Source of the DNA: Lachnoanaerobaculum gingivalis | GTDB taxonomy: Bacteria > Bacillota > Clostridia > Lachnospirales > Lachnospiraceae | Assembly: GCF_003862475.1 (NCBI RefSeq) | Contig: NZ_RRCO01000001.1 | Coordinates: forward strand, 186,001-250,000 | Length of the DNA: 64,000 nt | Direction of reading: 5' to 3' | In this document: piece after piece, positions 1-9,691 of the stretch | How the letters are laid out: every line of letters begins with the position of its first letter | Position numbering within the stretch: position 1 is the stretch's first letter | Position numbers and translations under genes: made by a program | The notes under the pieces: generated by a model | The model's database searches: none | The model's input: only the letters and a program-made list of their open reading frames with translations | What the model was told of the DNA's origin: nothing

Positions 1-3000
1 CTGCCGAATTTATCAATATTTTCATAGTGAATCTTTTGCATCAACTTATGGTATGCATTTCCTCTCTCACTTGCATTTCCGGCATTTATACTCGGCTTTT
101 TATTTTCTTTCACCTCAAACTCTTCACTCTGTGACATTCTCTTTATCTCGGATACAGAGAACTTCGTCTTTAAATCAATGTTTTCAGCATATGGATAGGT
201 GTATTCGAGCCTTTTTTTTAAATCATCATACTCATTTGTACGTGGCTCTTCAAACACCTTATGAAGATCTCTTACCTCTTTTTGAGTTGTGACCTCTTCT
301 TTTAAGAGCATGTTATAATCATATGTTTTAATATCAAAATGTACATTGTCACGTCCTAAAAGTATCATATCCAGGTATGAATTACAGGATCTTATATCAA
401 GAAAACTTGGGGATTCTTTCATTTTATCAAGTTCCTTTTTGGCATCACCACAACTACCTGAAATGATCATCTTTTCCATAGCTCTGGTAAGCGCCACGTA
501 CAATACTCTCAGCTCCTCGCCCATAAGATCCACATTAAGCTTATGTTTTATTACATTCTGCTTTATAGAACTGTCTTTTATATTGTTTTCACTGTCAACA
601 TATTGCACCCCCAGTCCAAAATCGGTGTCTATTACCATACCCTGCCTTAAGTCTGTTTTATTGAATTTTTTATGCGCACATGCAAGGAAACATACCGGAA
701 ATTCCAGTCCTTTTGACTTATGTATGGTCATGATTCTTACTATATCATCATTTTCAGAAAGAATACTTGCCTCACCGAAGTCATTGTCAAAGTCCTTTAA
801 CTTGGCAATATATCTGATAAAATTGTAAAGTCCGCTATATCCCGAGTTACTGAATGTCTTTGCCTTATTTATAAGCAACATCAGATTTGCTCTTCTGACC
901 TGTCCTCCGGGCATTGCCGCTATCAGATTTAAAAAGTCTGTCTCATTATAAATATCCTGTAAGAGTGCCGCAATATTCATATATGCTGACTTTTTCCTGT
1001 ATTTATTTAAAAAATCCAGCGCAGTCTTTATTTTTTCTCTTGTTTCAAGCTCAATATTGCTTTCGCTTCCCTCATACAAAATGGCATCCATCATTCTTAT
1101 CTTTGCCGACTTTTCAATATTCTTTGATTTTCTGTAAGCTGAAACAATATTTGCAAGCTCCAAATCTGTTATTCCAACCAAATTTGAGTTGAGAAATGCT
1201 GTAAGGTCCACATCTGAATAAGGATTGTCAATTGCCGCAAGTATAGCAAGTATCTTTCTTACCTCAAAGGTCTTAAAATAACCCTTATTATTTTCAGCAT
1301 ATGCAGGAATATTTTCATCATTTAACACCTTTGCAATGCTCTCACCAATATTGTTGCGAACAAGGATCACAATATCGCTGTACTTTAAATCTCTGCCGTC
1401 ACCCACTTTAAGTTCCGTCTTAAGCTCCTTAATTCGCTTTGCAATAGCCCTTGCCTCAAGTTCTATAGCATTGGTATCATCCTCAATATCGGAGGTCTGT
1501 GTCAGCATTATCTCACTGATATATTCTTTTCCCTCTTTAAAATCCGCACCGAGATAGAGTGCCGCATCATTATCGTACTCAATTCCGCCTGTATTTTCTT
1601 TCATAATTTTTTTGAAAATAACATTTGCGGAACTAAGCACATTACTGCGGCTTCTGAAATTTTTACTTAAAATTACCTTCTTTTGTATTTCATCATCAAA
1701 ATCAGACTTCTCAAAATGTAAAAACCTCTTATACTTGTCCATAAAAAGCCCGGGTGAAGCCTGACGAAAACCGTATATAGACTGCTTTACATCACCTACC
1801 ATAAATACATTGTTCTTTTCGATAGCCTCCACAATGGCTTCCTGCAAGTAGTTTGAATCCTGATACTCGTCAATATATATTTCACTGAATTCTTTTCTAT
1901 AACGAAGTGCAATCTCTGTAGGATTTTTATTTTCATCCAAGAGTATTCCAAGTGCCATATGCTCTATATCCGAAAAGTCTACAATATTTTTATCCCTCTT
2001 CTTTTCATTGAAAAGTGCAATATATTTCTTTGTTAAATCTACAATTGCTCTGATTTTTGCTTTTTCTTTTTCTTCCTCTTCTAAAAGCCTTTTTTTATCA
2101 AAACAATATTCCTCTGAAAGTTTTGAAATAGCTTTTTTATATGCATCTCTAAGTCCCTTTGCTCTTTCTTTTAGCTCCTCATTTCCGCCCTTTACAGACT
2201 TCAATCTTCCAAAACTTACATTATTCAGCCTTTCAGACAGCTCAAATATATCTTTAGCATTTTTTATATTGCTGATACTTGTTTGTTCTTCCAAAATATT
2301 TTCAAGGTACTTCTCAGGGCCTTCATCTTCATTGCAGATAGAAATTATTTCTTTTATATCATCCAAAATAGAGTCTATACTTCTTCCTATCTCATCAAAA
2401 ATATATTCCTGCCACTCATCTCCCTTTTCGTTCAATGAATCCAGCCATTCAATGGGCCATGGCTTGCTGATTGCAAAGCGATACAGCTTTTCTATAAACT
2501 CAGATATGCTTTTATCTCCTTTAGTATTTGCAAAGGCATCCGAAAGTTCCATAAAGTCTTCACTTCCTAATTCATACTCACTTTCCAAAAGCTCTTCCAG
2601 CGTGTCGGCTCTTAAAAGTGATATTTCGCTCTCATCCGCCACACTGAATGCCGGATCTATATCTAATTTATCTATATTTTCCTTTAATATTGAAAGACAA
2701 AAGCTGTCAGTGGTCATTATCTTCGCTGATGAAAGAAGTATTGACTGCTCCTTAAGTCTTTTAAATTCTTTGGAAATATTGTCATGCTTTTCCATTTCCT
2801 TTAAAAGAGCATTATAGATTTTCTCCTTCATGGAAGTGGCTGCGGCTCTGGTAAATGTCATAACCAAAAGAGAGTCCACATCTATAGGATTTTTACTGTC
2901 TGTAATCTTTTTTATTATTCTCTCGACCAGTACTGCGGTCTTTCCGCTTCCGGCCGCTGCAGATACCAATATACTGCCCTTTTTTATATCTATTGCCGCC

Positions 3001-3020
3001 TGTTGTGCCTCAGTCCACAT
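1..3020 (-). CDS. addA: ATP-dependent helicase/nuclease subunit A (AddA), 3' end missing
   Basis: AddA is the helicase-nuclease subunit of the AddAB complex, which processes double-strand breaks for RecA-dependent repair in Firmicutes. The reverse strand is open from an ATG at 3020 to the window edge, about 1006 residues. UvrD-type motifs appear in order: Walker A AAAGSGKT near residue 20, Walker B IDEYQDSN, motif III GDVKQSIYGFR, motif V TIHKSKGLEFPV and motif VI VLYVALTRAMEK. The C-terminal RecB-type nuclease domain is cut off by the window. The start overlaps the addB stop by 11 nt, so translation is probably coupled. Family assignment is secure. Confidence 0.95.
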   Translation of the reverse strand, partial: MWTEAQQAAIDIKKGSILVSAAAGSGKTAVLVERIIKKITDSKNPIDVDSLLVMTFTRAAATSMKEKIYNALLKEMEKHDNISKEFKRLKEQSILLSSAKIMTTDSFCLSILKENIDKLDIDPAFSVADESEISLLRADTLEELLESEYELGSEDFMELSDAFANTKGDKSISEFIEKLYRFAISKPWPIEWLDSLNEKGDEWQEYIFDEIGRSIDSILDDIKEIISICNEDEGPEKYLENILEEQTSISNIKNAKDIFELSERLNNVSFGRLKSVKGGNEELKERAKGLRDAYKKAISKLSEEYCFDKKRLLEEEEKEKAKIRAIVDLTKKYIALFNEKKRDKNIVDFSDIEHMALGILLDENKNPTEIALRYRKEFSEIYIDEYQDSNYLQEAIVEAIEKNNVFMVGDVKQSIYGFRQASPGLFMDKYKRFLHFEKSDFDDEIQKKVILSKNFRSRSNVLSSANVIFKKIMKENTGGIEYDNDAALYLGADFKEGKEYISEIMLTQTSDIEDDTNAIELEARAIAKRIKELKTELKVGDGRDLKYSDIVILVRNNIGESIAKVLNDENIPAYAENNKGYFKTFEVRKILAILAAIDNPYSDVDLTAFLNSNLVGITDLELANIVSAYRKSKNIEKSAKIRMMDAILYEGSESNIELETREKIKTALDFLNKYRKKSAYMNIAALLQDIYNETDFLNLIAAMPGGQVRRANLMLLINKAKTFSNSGYSGLYNFIRYIAKLKDFDNDFGEASILSENDDIVRIMTIHKSKGLEFPVCFLACAHKKFNKTDLRQGMVIDTDFGLGVQYVDSENNIKDSSIKQNVIKHKLNVDLMGEELRVLYVALTRAMEKMIISGSCGDAKKELDKMKESPSFLDIRSCNSYLDMILLGRDNVHFDIKTYDYNMLLKEEVTTQKEVRDLHKVFEEPRTNEYDDLKKRLEYTYPYAENIDLKTKFSVSEIKRMSQSEEFEVKENKKPSINAGNASERGNAYHKLMQKIHYENIDKFG

Positions 3021-6000
3021 TTTTTTCACTCTCCATCTTTTCCCAAATTTCATCATCTTTTATCGGTGTCAAGCTATTGTATGAAAATCCTTCTATTCCC
3101 TCATCAAAACCGCATATGGCAGTATATGGGCAGTAATCACATTTTGCCGAGCCTTTTCTTAATGAAGGTTTTATACTTATCTCACCGCTTAAAATATTCT
3201 CAGCCGTATCCTTTGCCTTTTGTCTTACATACTCCCTAAGAAAATTTATTCTTTTTGTACTTGCTACACTTGCAGATTTTGCAAAACTTCCGTCTTTTTT
3301 AGTTGAAACAGGTATTACATCACTCTCTGTTTCAAAACTTCTGTCCAAATTTTTTATTATATCAAGATCCGTATTTACTATACCGCTCGGTTTAAGCTTA
3401 TTTAAAACGGCATTTTCATTTTTTGCTTCATCTCTGGTAAGGAAAGGTGTATCTATATGATAATAGAAAAATGCCGCAGGTAATATCTCTTTACCGGACT
3501 TTGAGAGCTGCTCCATTACAGCATCAAGGTATATCACCAGCTGCAGTGCTCTTCCATAGTATGGCATATCTGTTTCCCATTTTGTATTTCCGGTCTTGTA
3601 ATCTATTATTTTTACAAGGGTTTTTCTGTCCGTATCACAGGTATCCACTCTGTCAATCTTTCCTCTGAGATACATTTTAGCACCATTTTTCAGATTAATA
3701 TTTAAGGCTTCAAGATTGTCCTTTTCTCCAAAGATTCTTTCAAAATCAAAAGGTTTAAAGTTTCCGGCAGCAAGTTGCTTTGCAAGTACCATCATTGTAA
3801 GCTTTGTCATTCTTACTATCTTTTCAAGCTGAAACTTCGACTTTTTACTCTCTTCAAAGATAGTACTTTTCTCCGATGCCATGCTTTCTTTTACAGCTTC
3901 ATCCACAAGAGAATAAAGTTCTGTCTCATCCATATTTGCAACAGTTTTCTTTCTTGCCTTGGCATATCTGAAGCATCTTTCAAGCATCTCATGTACCAGA
4001 GTACCTATATCGGAAGCCTTAAATGAATGTACCTGCCTTTCTTCAACTCCCAAACCGTAGCTGATAAAATGCTCAAAAGGACATCCGTTATAGTTTTCAA
4101 GTCTTGTTACACTTACACGAAGCTCCTCACCGAACAATTCCCTTGCGGCACTTTCTCCGATACCGGAGTCACGGTATATGTACATGGCACAAGATGTAAG
4201 CTTTCTGATAAATTCCTTATCAAAAAATGTAGCTACATACCTTAAAAAATCTTCATCAACATTCTCTTTCGCTCTTAGTTTTCTAAGATTGTCGGTCAAA
4301 TATTCCTCGGCTTCAAATCTTGAGTATATTTCAGTTTCTTTTTGATTTTTTATTTCAATATTCGGGAAAATATTCTTAATCATATTTATAAGTATTGACG
4401 GTCTGCATGTATTACCTTCAAAATCCGTGCCTGTCAGACTTACAAAGAGCTTGTTTGAAGGCTTTGTAAGCACTTGGTATAAATAAAATCTTCCTGTATA
4501 TAAATCTTCTCTGACAGTATCTGAAAGATTAAATCCGATAGACTTAAGTTCTCTTTTTTCCCTGTCATTTATAAGTCCTCCCGCATCCTTTACTGTTGGC
4601 AAGGAGCCGTCATTTGCTCCACATACAAATAATGCCTTTATGCTGCTAAGTCTGGTTCTTTTTAAATCACCTATAACCACCCTGTCAACCCTGTCAGGTA
4701 TCATACCGAGCTTTATCTCCTCAAAGCCTGTATGCAAAAGATCTGAGAGCTCCTTTTTGCTTATATTTTCTCCTTCAAGTATAAGCTCAAGTCTTTCAAA
4801 AAGACTCAGCACCTCATCAAGTACACCTTCATACTCTCTGGCTCTTTTTATATCATTACTAAGTTCAAGCTCTTTTTTTACATTCTCAAGCTTTTCCTCT
4901 ATCCCAAGCTCATCAAATATTTTCCTGAAGGCATCACATACATCATTTATATTTATTTTGCTCTTACTCATCGCCTTATAAAGCGGAGATATCTGTTTAA
5001 GTGCAGTATTTTTAAACTCGTTTATCTCTTCAAGTTCAGTCTCTGAAAAACTCTTCGGCAGATAAGTAAAATCCGTATGCAGCCTTTTATATCCTCTTAT
5101 TCCGGTTTCCAACAGATAATTATCAAGTAATGATACCATCCTGTAGTCAAAATTTAAAAGTCCAAGCCTTAAAAACCTGTTGACCGCATCATATGAAAAG
5201 TTCTCAGTTATTAAAGCAATAAAAGCATTTATAAGCTCAACCAGTTCATTATTGTTTATATCCATCTTTTCATCAAGATAGTACGGGATTTCAAGCTGAT
5301 GAAATCTATTTGCAAGTGAGCCTGATACGCCTTCCAAATCTCCGTATATTATCGCAATATCTCTGTATCTGTAGCCATCATCCTTTACAAGCTTTAATAT
5401 CTTATTTGCCACAAAATCTATCTCGTCAAGCGGGTTCAGCAGATGATTTATCTCAATATCTGAAACTTCTTTTGCTCTCTTACCGTCATATCTTAAAAAA
5501 TGCTCTTCAAAAAATGCCAAATCCTTTGAATGTTTAAACCTGTGTACTTCACCTGTATTCAAATTTATATCAGGCAGCCTTTTGATATCATATCTTTTTG
5601 CCATATCATTGATTTGAGAAATCATCTTCGTACTTATAAAGAACAAATCACTTTCAGATGACTTTAAATCAGGATTTATGTTCTTTCCTAAAGTTATTGA
5701 AAATCTTACTTCTTTTGCCACCTTCATAAGATTTTCAATTATACGGTTTTGAACCGGAGTAAATCCGGTATAACCGTCAAATAATATGACAGATTCCTTT
5801 AGCAATTCACTGTTTTCAATATTTTGATTTAATATATCAAGTACCTGTTCATTGGTAAAATACTTTCCGGCTATATATTCTCCAAATCCCTTTTTCAACT
5901 TATAAATATCTTCAAGTTTTATTTTTAATAAGGAGTTTACTTCATTATTTTCCTGTTGCTCTTTTATAAATTCATCACTGATATCATATTGCATAAACTC

Positions 6001-6375
6001 CGATATAAGAGATTTTATATTATCTATAAAACCTGCTTTTTGAAATTGCTTCTTCCATGCCTTTAACTCTACCTGATTTGCTATCTTTCTCAGTATAAGT
6101 GCCTTATCAAGCTCGTCAAGAAGCTTGGGATTTTCTATATCCAGCTCTTCAAAAATTCTATATGCAAGTCTGTTAAAGCTTAGTACATCTATATTATTGC
6201 TTGCATGATTCGGATGCATCTGCACTATATCTTTTTGAGTCTGCATTGTGAACTGCTCAGGTACAATAATAAAATATCTTTTTTCCCTGTTCTTTATAGA
6301 CTCATTTATAATATCGCTAAAAGCTCTATAGGTTTTTCCGGCACCCGATGCTCCAAAATAAAATCTGTATCCCAT
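3010..6375 (-). CDS. addB: ATP-dependent helicase/deoxyribonuclease subunit B (AddB)
   Basis: AddB is the partner of AddA in the end-resection complex; it carries a second nuclease domain and an iron-sulfur cluster. The product is 1121 residues. An N-terminal P-loop GASGAGKT lies at about residues 8-15. The nuclease core is visible as GTLVHEML, then IDRVD and IIDYKTGN. The [4Fe-4S] cysteines are the single Cys in YNGCPFEHF plus CDYCPYTAIC near the C terminus. The ATG at 6375 was chosen because AGGAGA sits a few bases upstream; a start 27 bases further upstream in the same frame lacks a Shine-Dalgarno site. It overlaps addA. Confidence 0.95.
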   Translation of the reverse strand: MGYRFYFGASGAGKTYRAFSDIINESIKNREKRYFIIVPEQFTMQTQKDIVQMHPNHASNNIDVLSFNRLAYRIFEELDIENPKLLDELDKALILRKIANQVELKAWKKQFQKAGFIDNIKSLISEFMQYDISDEFIKEQQENNEVNSLLKIKLEDIYKLKKGFGEYIAGKYFTNEQVLDILNQNIENSELLKESVILFDGYTGFTPVQNRIIENLMKVAKEVRFSITLGKNINPDLKSSESDLFFISTKMISQINDMAKRYDIKRLPDINLNTGEVHRFKHSKDLAFFEEHFLRYDGKRAKEVSDIEINHLLNPLDEIDFVANKILKLVKDDGYRYRDIAIIYGDLEGVSGSLANRFHQLEIPYYLDEKMDINNNELVELINAFIALITENFSYDAVNRFLRLGLLNFDYRMVSLLDNYLLETGIRGYKRLHTDFTYLPKSFSETELEEINEFKNTALKQISPLYKAMSKSKININDVCDAFRKIFDELGIEEKLENVKKELELSNDIKRAREYEGVLDEVLSLFERLELILEGENISKKELSDLLHTGFEEIKLGMIPDRVDRVVIGDLKRTRLSSIKALFVCGANDGSLPTVKDAGGLINDREKRELKSIGFNLSDTVREDLYTGRFYLYQVLTKPSNKLFVSLTGTDFEGNTCRPSILINMIKNIFPNIEIKNQKETEIYSRFEAEEYLTDNLRKLRAKENVDEDFLRYVATFFDKEFIRKLTSCAMYIYRDSGIGESAARELFGEELRVSVTRLENYNGCPFEHFISYGLGVEERQVHSFKASDIGTLVHEMLERCFRYAKARKKTVANMDETELYSLVDEAVKESMASEKSTIFEESKKSKFQLEKIVRMTKLTMMVLAKQLAAGNFKPFDFERIFGEKDNLEALNINLKNGAKMYLRGKIDRVDTCDTDRKTLVKIIDYKTGNTKWETDMPYYGRALQLVIYLDAVMEQLSKSGKEILPAAFFYYHIDTPFLTRDEAKNENAVLNKLKPSGIVNTDLDIIKNLDRSFETESDVIPVSTKKDGSFAKSASVASTKRINFLREYVRQKAKDTAENILSGEISIKPSLRKGSAKCDYCPYTAICGFDEGIEGFSYNSLTPIKDDEIWEKMESEKNVD

Positions 6376-6390
6376 ATTTCTCCTAAAAAT

Positions 6391-6413
6391 GGCAGCTTCC
6401 ATAGGAAACTGCC
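6391..6413 (-). terminator. Hairpin between icd and addB
   Basis: Ten-base arms (6391-6400 and 6404-6413, one G-T mismatch) enclose a 3-base loop. On the minus strand the stem is followed by ATTTTT and then immediately by the addB Shine-Dalgarno AGGAG. It looks like a weak intrinsic terminator for icd, or an attenuating or RBS-proximal structure for addB. Confidence 0.5.
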
Positions 6414-6455
6414 ATCCATTGTTATGTATGAGGTAAACCCTCAGTCAATACCACA

Positions 6456-7655
6456 TTATTGCAACTTCTTTGCAATCTCATGTATAAATTCTTCACTGTT
6501 TAAAACTTGTATATTCTCTAAGCTTGAAATCGCACCGAGATCACCTGTCATCTTACCTGACTCTATGGTGTCAAGAGTTGCCTTTTCAAGTCTGTTTGCA
6601 AAATCCACCAAATCAGGAAGATTATCAAGCTCTCCCCTCTTTCTTAGCGCACCGCTCCAAGCAAAGATAGTAGCCACCGAATTTGATGATGTACTCTCAC
6701 CCTTCAAATATTTATAATAATGTCTTTGAACCGTACCATGTGCCGCCTCATACTCATAACATCCGTCAGGTGAAACAAGTACAGAGGTCATCATTGCAAG
6801 AGATCCGAATGCGGATGATAGCATATCGCTCATTACATCTCCGTCGTAGTTTTTACATGCCCAGATAAATCCGCCCTCGGATTTCATAACTCTGGCAACC
6901 GCATCATCTATAAGTGTGTAGAAGTATGTGATATTCGCCTCTTCAAACTTCTGCTTATATTCCTTTTCATATATCTCCTCAAAGATATCCTTAAAGGTAT
7001 GATCATACTGCTTTGATATGGTATCCTTTGTAGCAAACCAAAGATCCTCTTTTTGACTCAAAGCATATTCAAAACAGGCTCTTGCAAAGCTTTCAATAGA
7101 TGCATCCAGATTGTGAACTCCCTGTGCAATACCTGCTGCTTTAAATTCATGTACAAGGCTTCTCTTTTCATTTCCCTTGCTGTCTGTATATACCAGCTCC
7201 ACCTTGCCCGGTCCGTCTATAATCATCTCCGTATTTTTATATACATCACCATAGGCATGACGTGCAATGGTAATTGGCTTTTTCCATGTTCTGACATTAG
7301 GCTCAATACCCTTTACCAATATAGGCTTTCTAAACACTGTTCCATCTAAAATAGCTCTGATAGTACCGTTTGGAGATTTCCACATCTCCTTTAAGTCATA
7401 TTCCTTAACTCTGGCGGCATTCGGAGTGATGGTGGCACATTTTACAGCCACTCCAAGTCTTTTTGTAGCATTGGCCGACTCCACAGTTACTTTGTCATCC
7501 GTTTCATCTCTGTGCTTTAATCCCAAATCATAATATTCACTCTTCAAATCTACAAATGGAAGAATAAGCTCGTCCTTAATCATCTTCCACAGGATCCTTG
7601 TCATCTCGTCTCCATCCATCTCAACAAGTGGAGTAATCATCTGTATCTTTGCCAT
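6456..7655 (-). CDS. icd: NADP-dependent isocitrate dehydrogenase
   Basis: The enzyme oxidatively decarboxylates isocitrate to 2-oxoglutarate with NADP and supplies carbon for glutamate. The product is 399 residues, typical of the homodimeric eukaryote-like (type II) IDH family and unlike the E. coli type. Diagnostic stretches are [13 protein letters not shown] at the N terminus, [28 protein letters not shown] (substrate loop) and [10 protein letters not shown] (metal-binding Asp). NADP-binding [11 protein letters not shown] is present toward the C terminus. The ATG has GAGGT a few bases upstream. It lies just upstream of addB with a hairpin between, so co-transcription is uncertain. Confidence 0.95.
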   Translation of the reverse strand: MAKIQMITPLVEMDGDEMTRILWKMIKDELILPFVDLKSEYYDLGLKHRDETDDKVTVESANATKRLGVAVKCATITPNAARVKEYDLKEMWKSPNGTIRAILDGTVFRKPILVKGIEPNVRTWKKPITIARHAYGDVYKNTEMIIDGPGKVELVYTDSKGNEKRSLVHEFKAAGIAQGVHNLDASIESFARACFEYALSQKEDLWFATKDTISKQYDHTFKDIFEEIYEKEYKQKFEEANITYFYTLIDDAVARVMKSEGGFIWACKNYDGDVMSDMLSSAFGSLAMMTSVLVSPDGCYEYEAAHGTVQRHYYKYLKGESTSSNSVATIFAWSGALRKRGELDNLPDLVDFANRLEKATLDTIESGKMTGDLGAISSLENIQVLNSEEFIHEIAKKLQ

Positions 7656-7679
7656 ATTTACCTCTAAATCTGTAAAGTT

Positions 7680-8048
7680 TTATTTTTTAGGTACTATCTC
7701 TATCCAATATCCGTCCGGATCGCTTATAAAATATATTCCCATGCCCGGATTCTCATAGCATATTACGCCAAGCTTTTCATGTAATGCATGAGCCGATTCC
7801 ATATCATCTGTTTCAAGTGCAAGATGATACTCAAGCTCTCCCAAATTATATGGCTCTTTTCTGTCTCTTAAATAAGTAAGCTCAAGCTGAAATCCTGTTT
7901 CCTTATCTCCAAGATAAACCAAGGTAAATGACCCGTCAGCTGCTTCCTTTGTTCTCACAGGCTCAAGACCAAGTGCCTCCTTATAAAACTTTAAACTTCT
8001 CTCTAAATCAAGTACATTAAAATTAAAATGTGCAAATGAAAAATTCAT
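7680..8048 (-). CDS. VOC-family protein, lactoylglutathione lyase-like
   Basis: A 122-residue vicinal-oxygen-chelate protein. It shows the glyoxalase pattern: an N-terminal HFNFNVLDLERSLKFY with metal-ligand His, a central QLELTYL with Glu, HLALETDD with His, and the C-terminal DPDGYWIEIV with Glu. All four expected metal ligands are thus visible. In the family such proteins isomerise hemithioacetals such as that formed from methylglyoxal; Firmicutes without glutathione may use another thiol or substrate, so the substrate is left open. It lies 25 nt upstream of icd on the same strand and may share its transcript. Confidence 0.85.
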   Translation of the reverse strand: MNFSFAHFNFNVLDLERSLKFYKEALGLEPVRTKEAADGSFTLVYLGDKETGFQLELTYLRDRKEPYNLGELEYHLALETDDMESAHALHEKLGVICYENPGMGIYFISDPDGYWIEIVPKK

Positions 8049-8072
8049 CTTTTATCCCTTTCATTACAATAT

Positions 8073-8097
8073 ACACCCTGTATATTCTACAGGGTGT
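8073..8097. terminator. Inverted repeat between the VOC gene and serS
   Basis: Perfect 10-base arms (8073-8082 and 8088-8097) enclose a 5-base loop between the serS stop and the VOC-gene start. T-runs are weak on the minus strand (ATATTGT) and better on the plus strand (ATATTTTT). It is probably the serS terminator, though imperfect. Confidence 0.55.
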
Positions 8098-8104
8098 AAT
8101 ATTT

Positions 8105-9388
8105 TTAACCTTTTATAACTTCTTTTCCACCCATATAAGGTCTGAGTGCCACCGGTATTCTTATGCTTCCGTCTTCATTGAGATTGTTCTCAAGGAATGC
8201 GATAAGCATACGAGGTGGTGCAACAACTGTATTATTGAGTGTATGTGCAAAATATTTATTTCCGTTTTCGTCTTTTACTCTGATTCTAAGCCTTCTACTC
8301 TGTGCATCTCCAAGATTTGAGCAGCTTCCTACCTCAAAGTACTTCTTCTGTCTTGGTGACCATGCCTCTACGTCACATGATTTCACCTTAAGATCCGCAA
8401 GATCTCCTGAACAACACTCAAGTGTTCTTACAGGAACATCAAGAGATCTGAAAAGATCTACAGTATTCTGCCATAATTTATCATACCACATCTTTGACTC
8501 TTCAGGCTTGCAGACAACTATCATTTCCTGTTTCTCAAACTGGTGTATACGATAAACACCTCTCTCCTCAATACCATGTGCTCCCTTTTCTTTTCTGAAG
8601 CATGGTGAATAAGATGTAAGTGTATATGGCAACTTAGCCTCATCATTTAATGTATCAATAAACTTTCCGATCATAGAGTGCTCACTTGTACCGATAAGAT
8701 AAAGGTCTTCTCCCTCAATCTTGTACATCATTGCATCCATCTCGGCAAAGCTCATTACACCTGTAACCACTTCCGATCTGATCATGAAAGGAGGTACACA
8801 GTATGTAAATCCTCTCTCAATCATAAAATCTCTTGCATAAGATATTACAGCTGAATGAAGTCTGGCAATATCTCCCATAAGATAGTAGAATCCGTTTCCC
8901 GCAACCTTTCTTGCGCTGTCAAGATCTATACCGTTAAGTTTTTCCATGATATCTGTATGATAAGGTATTTCAAACTCAGGTACAAAAGGCTCACCGAATT
9001 TCTCAATTTCCACGTTCTCACTGTCATCCTTACCTATAGGTACACTCGGATCAATGATATTTGGAATGGTCATCATGATCTTCTTTACTTTTTCTTCAAG
9101 TTCAGCCTCAAGCGGCTCCAAACCTGCCAATGTCTCACCGATACTTGCTACAGATGCCTTTACCTGTTCTGCTTCTTCCTTTTTGCCCTGTGCCATCAAA
9201 GCACCGATCTCTTTTGAAATCTTGTTTCTCTTTGATCTGAGCTCATCAGCCTCGGCCTTTGTCTTTCTAAGCTTCTCGTCAAGTTCTATAACTTCATCAA
9301 CCATTGGAAGTTTAAAATCCTGAAATTTGTTTTTTATATTCTGTCTTACAATATCCGGATTTTCTCTTAAAAATTTAATATCAATCAT
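8105..9388 (-). CDS. serS: Serine--tRNA ligase
   Basis: SerRS charges tRNA-Ser with serine. The product is 427 residues. The N-terminal 100 residues form the long antiparallel coiled coil that recognises the tRNA-Ser variable arm (charged heptad-rich VIELDEKLRKTKAEADELRSK). The class II core follows, with LIGTSEHS, motif 2 CFRKEKGAHGIEERGVYRIHQF, and motif 3 NNTVVAPPRMLIAFLENN with its arginine. The ATG at 9388 has GGGGAAG upstream. No T-box is present; a short structured leader precedes it. A long-variable-arm tRNA-Ser(CGA) gene lies 3.7 kb away. Confidence 0.97.
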   Translation of the reverse strand: MIDIKFLRENPDIVRQNIKNKFQDFKLPMVDEVIELDEKLRKTKAEADELRSKRNKISKEIGALMAQGKKEEAEQVKASVASIGETLAGLEPLEAELEEKVKKIMMTIPNIIDPSVPIGKDDSENVEIEKFGEPFVPEFEIPYHTDIMEKLNGIDLDSARKVAGNGFYYLMGDIARLHSAVISYARDFMIERGFTYCVPPFMIRSEVVTGVMSFAEMDAMMYKIEGEDLYLIGTSEHSMIGKFIDTLNDEAKLPYTLTSYSPCFRKEKGAHGIEERGVYRIHQFEKQEMIVVCKPEESKMWYDKLWQNTVDLFRSLDVPVRTLECCSGDLADLKVKSCDVEAWSPRQKKYFEVGSCSNLGDAQSRRLRIRVKDENGNKYFAHTLNNTVVAPPRMLIAFLENNLNEDGSIRIPVALRPYMGGKEVIKG

Positions 9389-9402
9389 GGCTTCCCCTTT
9401 TT

Positions 9403-9459
9403 CTCTATATCTAAATATTTAGACGATATCTTTTGATATCTTACATAGAGAAAAGTATA
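9403..9459 (-). promoter_or_regulatory. serS promoter and branched leader
   Basis: A -10 box TATACT (reverse complement at 9454-9459) sits just upstream of a structured leader. The leader has an outer stem CTCTAT/ATAGAG (9403-9408 with 9445-9450) enclosing two smaller palindromes: CTAAATATTTAG (9411-9422), and GATATC arms separated by four T (9425-9440). Transcription would start at about 9447, so the structure covers nearly the entire 5' end. It is not a T-box: no specifier loop or antiterminator bulge sequence is seen. Confidence 0.5.
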
Positions 9460-9691
9460 CATCAAATGAGCTTTTATGTCTATTCCAACTTACTCTCCAA
9501 ACTGTTTTAAACTGTCGCTGACTTGGTACTCGTATAACTTTGTACGGTTGCTTATTATTTTATTGTACATCTCATTGCCGTCTATAAAACCTCTTGTAGT
9601 ATCGTAGGTATTTGGAAGAGTTGTGTAGTTAAGGAAAACACCTGTATTATTGGCTGCGGTAAAATCATTATCACTTAATTTCATTATATAG

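Noticed and set aside
9389-9489. T-box leader on serS
   Set aside because: Only about 60 transcribed bases precede the gene and there is no T-box consensus or specifier loop.
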